In this document: piece by piece, positions 28,752 through 38,753 of the stretch
Layout: every line of letters begins with the position of its first letter
Position numbering within the stretch: position 1 is the stretch's first letter
Origin: Tritrichomonas musculus
Lineage: Eukaryota > Parabasalia > Tritrichomonadida > Tritrichomonadidae
Direction: 5' to 3'
DNA: 64,000 nucleotides
Assembly: GCA_039105265.1 (NCBI GenBank)
Contig: JAPFFF010000010.1
Location: forward strand, 5,518,001-5,582,000
The notes under the pieces: model-generated
The model's input: the letters and a program-made list of their open reading frames with translations, nothing else
Databases searched by the model: none
What the model was told of the DNA's origin: nothing
Position numbers and translations under genes: made by a program

Positions 28752-31700
28752 ATGAGTACAAGTGAGCGTTCTCGCTCTGAGAAACCGCTTGAAAATCTTC
28801 TACGACAAAAAAATGTTACGATAATTGAAATAATATCAGAGCCAACATTTCGTTCTCGATTAAAATCACCACCAAAAATATTGACAGAGTTTTTATTACA
28901 AGATCAAACAATTAATGAGATATGCGATTGGCTACTTACAGAAGAATATTGTTCTTTACCTAATTACAAGCCAACGGCTCAAAGTATATTTCGAATTTTC
29001 AAGGATAGTCCTGAATCGCTACAATCATCATTTTCGCAAAATGAAAAACTAACATATAGACTTTCTGAATTTTCTAAATCGCAAAAAGACCAATGCTTAC
29101 TCAATTGCGCTTTTTTTGAACAAATGGTTGAATTTTTTTCTTTAATAACTCGTGGTCATTTTCTTACGAAGTTCAAAAGGCTTCCATTTTTACTTGCTAA
29201 AAGAATAGAAATTATTTCAATTCGTCATCTTTTTTACTTTCTTGCAGCAAATTTTACAACGCCATTCACTTTTTCATGCTCCATAGTTCTATTCATTTTA
29301 CATAATCTCAACGAACGTAACAGAGAACAAGCAATGCTGCTCTTTAATAGGCTTGTTAAAAATTCTTCTTCATTCCCTGCATTTGATCATTCAAAAGTTA
29401 TTAATGCGCTTCTTGAAATAGCAAAAACGACAACTCATGACGAACTTATATATACCCAAGCATTTCAGATTGTTGAAAGTATACAGAAAAATACGTCTAA
29501 TCCGGAAAATGTTCAAAATATACTAGACAGATTCTCGGAAAATTTTGATATTACGTCTCTTCCAATAAATTACGGCACAGCTATTGCTCTTCGTTTATTT
29601 AAAACCTTCTGCCCAACTTTTGTGATGTCGATGATAACCAATCCGACTCATATGTTCATGCATTCTGGAATATTGATGTCTATTGAAAAAGTCAGTGATG
29701 ATAAACTTATTCCATTTATAGAAGAAAACAACATTCCTGTAAAGTTAATCTGGGCCATGAATGTGGCCAAATCCAACGGTTATTTGACCAAGCTGGCGGT
29801 TTTATTGAATTCAAAGAAAGAATTGTCAGAATCATTACAAACTCCTGAATGGACCAAATTTGCAAACGAACAGCTCAAAAATAGAATTGACCTTTTAAAT
29901 ACACCTCCACCGTCAAATCTGCCAAAAAAGAAGAAAGGAAAGCAGAACCAGAAGCAGGCATCGAAGGCAAACAACGGCGACAAGGGTGCCAAGAACAAGA
30001 ATTCAAATTCTAGTTCAAGTGACCAAGAGAACCCCAAAGCCAAGACCAAAGATCCACAGAATCAGAATCAGCAGCCAAAAAAGAACACAAAAAGTCAGGC
30101 AAGCACAGACAAAAAGGCAAAGACAACAACCACGCCTAAAGCAGATAAAGAGAAAGAAAAAAAAGTCAAAAATGAAAATTTGAATCAAACCGAGAACGAT
30201 AAAAAATTGAATCAAAACGAAAACGATAAAAAATTGAATCAAAACGAGAACGATAAAAAATTGAATCAAACCGAAAACGATAAAAAATTGAATCAAAACG
30301 AAAACGATAAAAAATTGAATCAAAACGATAATAATTCAGAAAATGAAAACAATAAAAAAGTGCCATCGTCATCGGCTTCTTCAGATGACGCGAGTTCTGC
30401 TTCAGACGCGATTCCTGTTCCTCTTGATTTGAGTGACAGTAAACCATTGAATTCTTCTGACTCGTCCTTGCTGCAGTCTTCGTCAGACACGAACAAGAGT
30501 CCCCACAGAACGTCACCCGTTGTTGCCCCTGCCTCGCCGCCGAGACAGCGACGCCCTTCTCCCATCCCGCTGCACACGCCGCACAGCGCATTCGGCCTCG
30601 AGAACAGCCCCGAGTTTCTCGAGATAAAGCAGAACCTTTCGAAGTGCAAGATACTCGACATACAGCTCATTGCGAAGGAAATCTTCACGAAGAAGCAGAG
30701 AAACTCGTCAGCGCCGACAAGCTCAAACAACCAGAATTTAAACAACTCGGTTAATGGCGAAATTATTGACCTTACCGATCAAAAAGATTCACCCGAGTAT
30801 GCTATAAAAAGTGACGACTTCGAGGAGATCGAAAGGCCTGAACCTAAGCCTAGAGCAAACTCTCTCCGGGCCACTAGCATATCGCCGCCCAGCGCACGAA
30901 GAGATGGCATCAAGTTCCCCCCTGCAAGGGCTTCTTCACAGCCGAACTCAATGTCGCCTCCTTCGATCCACACCTCATCGATCCTCGCATCACCGAAGCA
31001 GGCCGATGCAAAGTCAAGCGAGAAGTCGAGCTCTGATTCGAGCCAGAAATCGAAGTCAAGGACAAAGCCAAAGACCGACCAAATTGACAAGCAGAAGTCG
31101 AAGCTTAAATCAGGGTCAAAAGAAGACTTCAGGCTGAAGACAGACACGCATGACAAGTCAAAGACGAAGCCGAAGTCCAACTCAAATGACGACCTGAAGC
31201 AAAATGACAAAACCAAAGAAACAAAAGGCAAACTCAAATCCAAAACTAAACAAGAAACATTAAAAACGGAATCAGTAAGTGATATGATTGACTCAAAAAG
31301 TAATAATGACTCGGCGGTTAGTGAGAGTGACAAGTTGAATGAGACTGCTGTTGACGACGACGACGTCAGGATCGAGGTTGTGTCCGACTCGTCTGAGGAG
31401 GAGTGCAAGGAGAGGAAGAGCGAGGAGGAGGAGTACATCGAGGTGATAAACGTGTCGGAATCGACTGAAAGTCTGCCTGACCTCCGCTTTGAATCGAAGA
31501 GTGACAGCGAGGAGGACTTCGACGTGGTCGAGCTCGCCGAGGACGCAACGACAATCGGATCGGACATCAGCTTCTCGAGGTCGATCGACGACCTACCTTC
31601 AAATTTGATTGAGATCATCACACCGTTGCCGAAGATGGCGAAAAGCGAGGAAGAAGCCGAAAACGAGACTGAAGAAGAAAATCCAAACGAGAACGAGAAC

Positions 31701-33329
31701 AAAAGAAAAAGAAGAAGTGAAGATAAAAACGAAGAAGAAAGTAAAAATGAAAATCAGAACGACGATGAAAGCAAAAACAAAACAAAAAGAAAATCTAAAA
31801 ACGATTCACAAAAGAGCAAACCTGAAACCGAAAACAAGAAGCCGAACGAAACTGAAGCAAGTCCAAGAAAAACTAAACCTGAAAGCGAATCAGACACAAA
31901 GAAGAAACAAATTGAAAACGAAACCGAAGCAAATTCAAGAAGAACAAAACTTGAAAGTGAATCAGACACAAAGAAGAAACAAATTGAAAACGAAAATGAG
32001 TCCAGTTCAAGAAGAACTAAACCTGAAAGTGAATCAGACACGATTTCATGGAAGAACAAAGTTGAAAACGATATCGATTCAAGTCCAAGAAGAACTAAAC
32101 CTGAAAGTGAAGCTGATTCTAGTCCACGAAGAAATAAAGTTGAGAACGAAGATGATTCTAGTCCGAGAAGAAGCAAGTCTGAAAATGAGTCCGAGCAGAG
32201 CCCGAGGAAGGGCAGGCCGGACGGCGAGCCAGACTCCAGTCCGAGGAGGAGCAAAAGCGAAAATGACAGAAAAAGCAAGTCCGAATCAGAAGACAGCAGA
32301 AAGAGGAGCAAGGAAGAAGAGGGCACAATCGAGTCACGGGACTCGAGCAGCGACAACATCCACCTCAACTCGCCCACTCAGTCTTCTGGCTCAGACATTC
32401 TCTCCAGCTCAGATCTCCCAGGGAAGTTGAACAAGTCAGACAGCATCTCCAGGCTGATTGAAGAAATCATGAATGACGACGAGTACTACGAGAAGCTCTC
32501 GCAAACAGAAGAAGAGAAAGAGAAAGAAAAACAGAAACAGAAAGAGAAAGATAAAGAAAAGGAAAAAGAGCAGCAAAGACAGAAAGAAAAAGAAAAAGAA
32601 AAGGAAAGACAGAAAGAGAAAGATAAAGATAAAGAAAAAGAGCAACAAAGACAGAAAGAGAAAGATAAAGAAAAAGAGCAACAAAAGCAGAAAGAGAAAG
32701 ATAAAGAAAAAGAGCAACAAAAGCAGAAAGAGAAAGATAAGGAGAAGGATAAAGATAAGGAGAAGGATAAAGATAAGGAGAAGGATAAAGATAAGGAGAA
32801 GGATAAAGATAAGGAGAAGGATAAAGATAAGGAGAAGGATAAAGATAAGGAGAAGGATAAACAGAAAGAGAAAAAGCAGAAGAAAAAAGAGAAACAAGAA
32901 CAAAGTCAACTAGAAGAAGTTTCTCAGAAAAAGAAGTTCCAAGTGATCGACGTAGACTTCTTCTACAGCTCCGATTCTGAAGATGATGAAAAAGATAGAA
33001 GTGTCACTTTTTCACAGTCAATTGATCTGTTTGCGCCAATTGAGAAGAGCTACTTGGTGCTGACGCCGCTCGGGCCTGCCGTGAAGGAGAAAGAGTGCAG
33101 CGAGGACTTGAATGTTGACTCGTCGAGCTCTGGATCGTCTGACGACGAATACTTGTTCCAGTTTTCGCCTGCTCCTCAGAAAATTCAGAGGAAGAAGACT
33201 TTTGAATACTTTGGCAATTTTTCCTCGATTTCTGATGAGCAATTCGGGCACTTTGCGAGCAACGCACAGCCAAGTGAAGGACAGAACAAGTCCAATCAAA
33301 TGAAGAGACTTCTTCCTCAACTTTTATAG
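28752..33329 (+). CDS. Giant low-complexity protein with helical N-terminal domain
   Basis: 1,525 residues from ATG 28752; the frame is open two codons further to a GTG, but ATG is preferred. Residues 10-380 are ordered and helical (FFSLITRGHFLTKFKRLPFL; IRHLFYFLAANF). They may be a SAPS/PP6-regulatory-subunit-like alpha-solenoid, a weak guess. The rest is disordered and charged: Lys/Asn/Gln-rich (390-470), six copies of a 9-residue KLNQNENDK unit (27-bp repeat, 30180-30340), Ser-rich stretches, acidic patches, ESESDT..KK and SPRR(T/S)K-type repeats (31860-32260), a KEKDKD coil from an 18-bp repeat (32730-32865), and a conserved-looking C-terminus (VIDVDFFYSSDSEDD, KTFEYFGNFSSISDEQFGHF). SPRR and SDSEDD motifs suggest phosphorylation sites. 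Codon use flips between AT-rich and GC-rich blocks. Confidence 0.75.
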   Translation: MSTSERSRSEKPLENLLRQKNVTIIEIISEPTFRSRLKSPPKILTEFLLQDQTINEICDWLLTEEYCSLPNYKPTAQSIFRIFKDSPESLQSSFSQNEKLTYRLSEFSKSQKDQCLLNCAFFEQMVEFFSLITRGHFLTKFKRLPFLLAKRIEIISIRHLFYFLAANFTTPFTFSCSIVLFILHNLNERNREQAMLLFNRLVKNSSSFPAFDHSKVINALLEIAKTTTHDELIYTQAFQIVESIQKNTSNPENVQNILDRFSENFDITSLPINYGTAIALRLFKTFCPTFVMSMITNPTHMFMHSGILMSIEKVSDDKLIPFIEENNIPVKLIWAMNVAKSNGYLTKLAVLLNSKKELSESLQTPEWTKFANEQLKNRIDLLNTPPPSNLPKKKKGKQNQKQASKANNGDKGAKNKNSNSSSSDQENPKAKTKDPQNQNQQPKKNTKSQASTDKKAKTTTTPKADKEKEKKVKNENLNQTENDKKLNQNENDKKLNQNENDKKLNQTENDKKLNQNENDKKLNQNDNNSENENNKKVPSSSASSDDASSASDAIPVPLDLSDSKPLNSSDSSLLQSSSDTNKSPHRTSPVVAPASPPRQRRPSPIPLHTPHSAFGLENSPEFLEIKQNLSKCKILDIQLIAKEIFTKKQRNSSAPTSSNNQNLNNSVNGEIIDLTDQKDSPEYAIKSDDFEEIERPEPKPRANSLRATSISPPSARRDGIKFPPARASSQPNSMSPPSIHTSSILASPKQADAKSSEKSSSDSSQKSKSRTKPKTDQIDKQKSKLKSGSKEDFRLKTDTHDKSKTKPKSNSNDDLKQNDKTKETKGKLKSKTKQETLKTESVSDMIDSKSNNDSAVSESDKLNETAVDDDDVRIEVVSDSSEEECKERKSEEEEYIEVINVSESTESLPDLRFESKSDSEEDFDVVELAEDATTIGSDISFSRSIDDLPSNLIEIITPLPKMAKSEEEAENETEEENPNENENKRKRRSEDKNEEESKNENQNDDESKNKTKRKSKNDSQKSKPETENKKPNETEASPRKTKPESESDTKKKQIENETEANSRRTKLESESDTKKKQIENENESSSRRTKPESESDTISWKNKVENDIDSSPRRTKPESEADSSPRRNKVENEDDSSPRRSKSENESEQSPRKGRPDGEPDSSPRRSKSENDRKSKSESEDSRKRSKEEEGTIESRDSSSDNIHLNSPTQSSGSDILSSSDLPGKLNKSDSISRLIEEIMNDDEYYEKLSQTEEEKEKEKQKQKEKDKEKEKEQQRQKEKEKEKERQKEKDKDKEKEQQRQKEKDKEKEQQKQKEKDKEKEQQKQKEKDKEKDKDKEKDKDKEKDKDKEKDKDKEKDKDKEKDKDKEKDKQKEKKQKKKEKQEQSQLEEVSQKKKFQVIDVDFFYSSDSEDDEKDRSVTFSQSIDLFAPIEKSYLVLTPLGPAVKEKECSEDLNVDSSSSGSSDDEYLFQFSPAPQKIQRKKTFEYFGNFSSISDEQFGHFASNAQPSEGQNKSNQMKRLLPQLL
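30180..30340 (+). repeat. 27-bp coding tandem repeat
   Basis: About six copies of a unit like AATTGAATCAAAACGAAAAC plus GATAAAA, encoding KLNQNENDK or KLNQTENDK, inside the giant low-complexity gene. Confidence 0.85.
32730..32865 (+). repeat. 18-bp coding tandem repeat
   Basis: GATAAAGATAAGGAGAAG repeats about seven times, encoding DKDKEK; an AAAGAGCAACAA-containing variant repeat precedes it from about 32550. Confidence 0.85.
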
Positions 33330-33628
33330 TATATTATTTATTTTGTGTAAGAAAAAATGTATTAATGCGAATATATATATTATATAAAGTGTTTTTATTT
33401 TGAATTTTTTTTTTCTTTTGAAAAATTGAATAGTTTATTTTTTTTATTTTTTTTTTTTTTATTATTTATTTAACAAGATTGTATCAAATTCATCAGGAAT
33501 ATGGAGAGAGGTTATCTTATTAAAATAAATTGAATGAATCAACAATAAACAAATAAACGTGTTTTGCTTCAAAAAGTTAGACAATAAACTTTTGACCTCT
33601 CAAACTTTTTAAATAGTTTATATATTAA

Positions 33629-36020
33629 ATGGAAATATCTGTAAAAGGAGGCTTAGTTATAAAATTAAATAATGATTACACAGCTTCAGTTACTAAATCA
33701 CCAAAAGCGACTGGAAATGTTTTTATTCCTAGACAAGTTATACATGATAAAAAAAATTATCTTATTACATCCCTTGGAAAAAACGCATTTTATGAGAATA
33801 ACATTGATGCTATTACATTTCCAGAAGATTCGGAAATAATAACTTTTGAAAAAAGATTGCTTAAGTTATTCAAAAATTAAAAAAATCCAATTCCCACAAA
33901 AACTCAAAAACTTGGAAAAAGATTGGAACTCACATACACAAAATTTGGCAGATATAGAAATATCACCAAAAAACAAAAACTTTATTTTTTTTCAAAAACA
34001 ATATCTTCTCGGAAAAAGTGACGAGAGGAATGACAAATTTGATATCCTTCACTATGCACGATTTGACATTAAGGAAGCCATCATTCCTCCACAAGTTAAA
34101 ATTTTGAAGAAAAATTCATTTTCGAATCATAACAAATTAAATTTAATTATTTTTCCTGAAAATTCAGAAGCAAAAATCATTGAAGAATTTGTATTTAACA
34201 ACACACCTATTAAAGAATTAAAATTACCATCAACTCTTGAAGAAATAAATCATGATAATTTCAAAGATGTTCCAAACTTAACAAAAGTTGAAGTTTCACA
34301 AAAAAATCCTCTTTTTTCTGTTTTTAAAGAAACTTTTCTTTTGAAAAAAACTGATACAAAAAGTGGAACTTTTGATCAACTAGTTTTTTGTCGACGTGAT
34401 GTAAAAGACGTTAAAATTCCTTCTCAAATTAAAGAAATCAACGAAAATTCTGTCAGACAATGCAAGAATTTGAAAACACTCACATTTGATCCAAACTCAT
34501 GTTTAGAAATCATTAATGCAAGATCATTTTCAATGAGCGAAGGCGTGAAAGAAATAGTTCTTCCAAAGTCATTGAAAAAAGTTTGCCCGCAAGCGTTTTT
34601 TTACATAGAAAGTCTTGAATCAGTTCAGTTTCTTAGTGAAGATGTTGAAGTTGGCTTTTGGAGCTTTAATGACTGTAGAAATCTCAAGCAAATTTCATTC
34701 CCGAATGCCACGAAGCTTAATTTTAGTTCTCAAAGTTCATTCATAGGAATTCCTCAAACGGCTAGAATTCTAGTTCCAAGAGAAGCAGAACTGATTGGAC
34801 CAGGCGTTGAATCATGCCAAAACAATCTTGAATACATCGAAAGCAAACCAGCAAAGAAAGAAAAAAAGCATGAAGAAGAAGAAGTTGTTACAAATAAAGA
34901 TGACGACATTCAACTTCTTTTATCTAGAATTCGATTTCTTGAAAGCCAACTTAGCAAATATGAAAAAGTGGAAGTTTTTGACCTTGAAACAGCTCGCAAA
35001 CAGAAAATGGGTCAAAAACAAGACGATACAAGAGACAAGCTTGTTTTTATTGGCGAAGAAGAAGAAAAGGATCAAGAAGTGGTTGCAAAAATTGGAGAAG
35101 GGGCGAATTCAATTGCGTACAAAGTCGTTGACAAGCGAACCAATCGAGTCATGTGCAAGAAAGTACTCAAAACAGACGAAAGCCCAAACTTTAACAAACT
35201 ACAAAACAGCATGAAAGAGTATGAAGCATTAATCAATTTAAACCATCCATCAATCTGTGAAGCATTTGGATTCAATCTTCAAGAAAAAGTCAGTAATGAA
35301 GAAACGACAAATAATATCAAAGACAAGAAAGATGACAAAGATGATTATGAATACGAATATGAAGAAGATAAAGACAAGAAACCATCAGACGAAATAACAA
35401 CAGTTGCACTTTTCATGGAATTCGTTCCATACAAAATAAAGGATTGCCTCGAAAGAGAGATAATAAACAATACTTTGAAAGTTCGAATTTCAGTTGAAGT
35501 TGCTTTCGGCATGTCACACATTCACAGCAAAGGAATGCTGCATCGCGATTTGAAGCTCGAAAACGTCATGCTGAGTTACGCTTATGAGGCGAAAATTATC
35601 GATTTTGACCTTGTTGGTGAAATGACAAATGAATCACAAACAAAAGGTATCGGAACTTTCGCTTACATGTCTCCCGAAATGGCAAATGAAGAAAAATATG
35701 ACAATAAGACGGACGTTTATTCTTACGGAATTTTGCTTTTCGCAATCTTTACAGGACATCTGCCAAAACAGAGTCTTAGAGATAAAATGGACAAGAAACA
35801 AATACGTTTCCCACATTCTTCCGCATCAATGACAAAGTATTGTATCGATCTCATTAAGAGATGTACGGATAGCGAGGCTTGTAATCGTCCATCTTTTGAT
35901 GAAATTATTGATGATTTGAAAAATCACCAATTTGGACTTGCCGAAGAAATTGATACTAAAATAATCAACGATAGATATGAAATGCTTGACAATTTGAGAA
36001 TAATAAGAAATATCCAATAA
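33629..36020 (+). CDS. BspA-like LRR protein kinase with one frameshift
   Basis: Two frames form one gene: 33629-33880 (MEISVKGGLVIKLNNDYTAS) and a second that runs to 36020. The shift lies in the A6 run at 33849-33854; one A less would join ITFEK to DCLSYSKIKKIQFPQKL without a gap. The N-terminal half is made of BspA-type (LRR_5) repeats (pattern FP...L..I....F......L..I), a family usually found at trichomonad surfaces. A coiled linker (about 350-400 of the long frame) leads to a kinase domain: IGEGANSIAYKV, lysine in MCKKVL, HRDLKLENV, and DFD in place of DFG, then GTFAYMSPEM. An acidic insert (KDDYEYEYEEDKD) lies between N-lobe strands. No signal peptide or TM segment is seen, so it is probably cytosolic. 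Sequencing error or recent mutation are both possible. Confidence 0.8.
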
Positions 36021-37271
36021 ATTTAAATTTATTTATAATTGAACAAAATCAATTTAATAAAAACATCATACAAATTATAATTTTTTTTTTTAACCTTCAC
36101 CTAGCTAGAAAAACAAGAGGTATTCACTTTGAGGATTTTGACTGTATTTTTTTAAAAAAATATAAAAATTAAAGCGCATTTATTTAATAAATGATACATT
36201 AAAAATTGCAAAATTATTTATGCGCTAGTTTTTGAGAAAATTCGATTTTATAAAAAAAATTATTTTTTTCAATGTTTATGAGCCATTCAAAACCGTAAAA
36301 TATCGTAGAAAAAAATTGAAAGAAAAATGTTCCAAAATGCCACTTTAATTTTATTAAAAATTTTGAATATTTTTGTAATTATATGTACGTTAAAAAACGT
36401 TTATTTTTTATTTTGAGTCTAATAAATGAAACATATTTTCCAAAAAATTGGCCGCATAAAATCACTAATGCTTCTAGGAATAAATTCTCATGGCCAATAT
36501 AATCATTATATTAAAGATGTAGAATCATATAAAGACAATTTTTGAAGTTATCATCTGTTTTTCTTTAAAAATGCTTTTTGGGTTTGAAAGTATGAAGAAT
36601 GCAGATTTTGCAGTTTCTGAATTAGGAAATAATTAGAAATTTTCATTTATTGTGACAATACTTTGGAATAATGAAGATATCCAAAATATATTCGATGTTA
36701 TAAATAAAATGATATAATTATATTGTTAACTAAAATATGATTTTTTCTTCAATTTAATATTCAAATCGTCATTTAAACATTTTATAGATTATTTTGATGA
36801 TAAAAAGAAATAAAAATAATCTGTATTTAGCTCAAAAAATTAAAAATACATTTTTAAAGAAGAAAAATGACCGTTAAGTCACTTAAGGTGAATACCTCTG
36901 AAAAACATAAAAGAATACTTTAATAAGAGGTGAAATAATAATCGTTTAGGTAAAATTTTTGATAATAAACTACAATAGGATTCAAAAAAAGGTGAAATTT
37001 AATTTACCTTTACAAAGTATTCAAATTTTTCTCATATTTGCAAAAAGTGTCTTTTGTCCGATCTACTAATTATTCCAAATATTCATGTATAGGGATGATA
37101 TTAATCAAAAAATAGACAAAAATCGACATATGCTTATTTTTTTTTTTTCTATAATAAAATCATTTTTTTCCGAAAACAACCACTTAATTGCTTTGATAGC
37201 ATATTGATTTAAAAGTAATCAAAGAATATTAACGAAAAATTGAAAATCATAAAATTTATTTATAACATTTT
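36021..37271. other. Intergenic, mostly a MITE
   Basis: Between the LRR-kinase and the small minus-strand gene there is no coding sequence. 36116-36899 is a transposon (separate entry); the remainder is plain AT-rich sequence. Confidence 0.6.
36116..36899. mobile_element. 784-bp hAT-like MITE with 8-bp target duplication
   Basis: Terminal inverted repeats start AGAGGTATTCAC on both strands and continue with partial similarity (TTTGAGG.TTTTGACTG against CTTAAGTGACTTAACGG). GAAAAACA is duplicated at both flanks (36108-36115 and 36900-36907). No open frame of note inside. The 8-bp duplication indicates a hAT-type transposase acting in trans. It differs in termini from the 803-bp element in the tRNA array. 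Confidence 0.82.
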
Positions 37272-37802
37272 CTAAAAATTCAGGATTGGAAAATCGTTTC
37301 CAATACAGAAATTATTAGGTAATTCATCAGAAAATGGATCAATTTTATGAATACTAGGGAGTGGATTAATTTTGAGCTCTGTTAGATTCCACATTTCATT
37401 ATATTTATCATTTAATCCAGGGAATGAATACTCAGCATCATAATTTCGTGGAATATGAGAAGGTATTTCAACAGAATTCAAAATATCATCAAAGTTAATA
37501 GGGTTAATAGTGTTGAGAGCATTTGATTCATTTATATTAATACTAATTGGCTCAGGACTAGGCTCTGGCGACGAAACATAACTGCCTGACTCGCTATTAT
37601 CTATTTCACTAGAGTATATAATAGCCTCTTCATTTGCTACTTGCTCTTTGTATTGACTTTTATTCTTATAATTTGTTCTTTTTGCTCTTCCCATTTTTTT
37701 GATATGCCTTCCTTGGCTGTCAAGTTCATAAACAATTGTTTGATCCACATCTTTGAATAATATTGCTTTTATCCTTCTGTGCTTATCTTTCTTTTGCATC
37801 AT
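37272..37802 (-). CDS. Small basic/acidic protein, family unknown (paralog 1)
   Basis: 176 residues, not recognised. The conserved N-terminal block KHRRIKAILFKDVDQTIVYE then LDSQGRHIKKMGRAKRTNYK is shared with the next gene. It is followed by an acidic Ser-rich stretch with SPEPSPEPI, and a divergent C-terminus rich in Asn, Pro and Ile. The basic first 55 residues could bind nucleic acid or be a nuclear signal, and the Ser-Pro sites could be phosphorylated; both are inference. Tandem with 38244-38753 on the same strand. Confidence 0.7.
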   Translation of the reverse strand: MMQKKDKHRRIKAILFKDVDQTIVYELDSQGRHIKKMGRAKRTNYKNKSQYKEQVANEEAIIYSSEIDNSESGSYVSSPEPSPEPISININESNALNTINPINFDDILNSVEIPSHIPRNYDAEYSFPGLNDKYNEMWNLTELKINPLPSIHKIDPFSDELPNNFCIGNDFPILNF

Positions 37803-38243
37803 TTATGTATGTGATTTATAAATTTTTGTGGAAAATTTTATTTTAAAATTTTAAAAATTGACTTTTTTCCATGACCATTTAGAAATTGAATTTATTATAT
37901 TTTCCATATCTCAAATAAAATTTTTGGATTTTTTTTCCGGTAATAATTCCGATTTTTATTGTTTAAATATTGGATTTTTTTAAATAGAAAAACATTTTTA
38001 AACATCATAAATGATTATATTTAATAAATCACTGCTTTCTTTTTATTTTTTTCAATAAATGGTAAAAAATTTTTCAGATGCCAACATGCCATGCAAAATT
38101 TTTTAAAAACTTTTTGAATACAATTACTTGAAAATTTTGTCAAAATAAAAATAATTATATCGTATTTTTTTGAGATTTAGTCAGCAATATATGCGTCAAA
38201 CATTTTTTATAATAACAATCAATCAACTAAGTTTTATATCACC
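37803..38243. other. Intergenic between the paralogs, no gene seen
   Basis: AT-rich spacer of 441 bp without repeats that I recognised; it should contain the promoter of paralog 1. Confidence 0.5.
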
Positions 38244-38753
38244 TTATAATATTGAAGAATATTCTTCAATATTATCACCTTCTGAATATTGATCTAATTT
38301 TGAGAAATTTAATTCTTCAAAATGTTTCATATCTAGAATATTCGTAATTTCTGGCATTTTATCCAATATTGGATCAATAAATATATTTTCATAAACTTGA
38401 GTCATCTGGAAACTAATTTCGCATTCATTTAGAGCATCATTAAGATTAAGAGGATTTATATATTTATTTTCACTGCTATAAACGTTTATTGGCTCGGGAC
38501 TTGGCTCTGGTGATGAAAAACAATTACTTGAGTCATTACAATCTATTTCACTTGAACTTTCAAGAGATTCTTGTTCTTCAGCTTTCATTTCTTCTTTAAT
38601 TTGCTTTAATTTCTTATAATTTGTTCTTTTAGATCTGCTCATCTTTTGCTTATGTCTTCCTTGGCTGTCAAGCTCATAAATGAAAACTTCAGATTCTTCT
38701 TTGAATATAATTGCTTTCATCCTTCGATGCTTTTCTTCCTTTTTCTTCAACAT
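38244..38753 (-). CDS. Small basic/acidic protein, family unknown (paralog 2)
   Basis: 169 residues. It shares with its neighbour KHRRMKAIIFKEE, YELDSQGRHKQKMSRSKRTN, the SSEID acidic patch and SPEPSPEPI. The C-terminal third is divergent, with only short hydrophobic/acidic words in common (INPLNLNDALNECEI against INPINFDDILNSVEI). The conserved spacing implies a two-module protein: a basic head and short linear motifs in the tail. An old tandem duplication, under constraint at the head. Confidence 0.7.
   Translation of the reverse strand: MLKKKEEKHRRMKAIIFKEESEVFIYELDSQGRHKQKMSRSKRTNYKKLKQIKEEMKAEEQESLESSSEIDCNDSSNCFSSPEPSPEPINVYSSENKYINPLNLNDALNECEISFQMTQVYENIFIDPILDKMPEITNILDMKHFEELNFSKLDQYSEGDNIEEYSSIL

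Noticed and set aside
30015-30591. Antisense frames rich in Phe/Ile opposite the KLNQNENDK repeat
   Set aside because: They are generated by the 27-bp repeat on the other strand; the plus frame is continuous over 1,500 codons.
32436-32913. Poly-Leu/Ile antisense frame and Arg/Lys-rich alternative plus frame in the KEKDK region
   Set aside because: Shadows of the 18-bp coding repeat; a hydrophobic protein here would be an artefact of purine-rich DNA.
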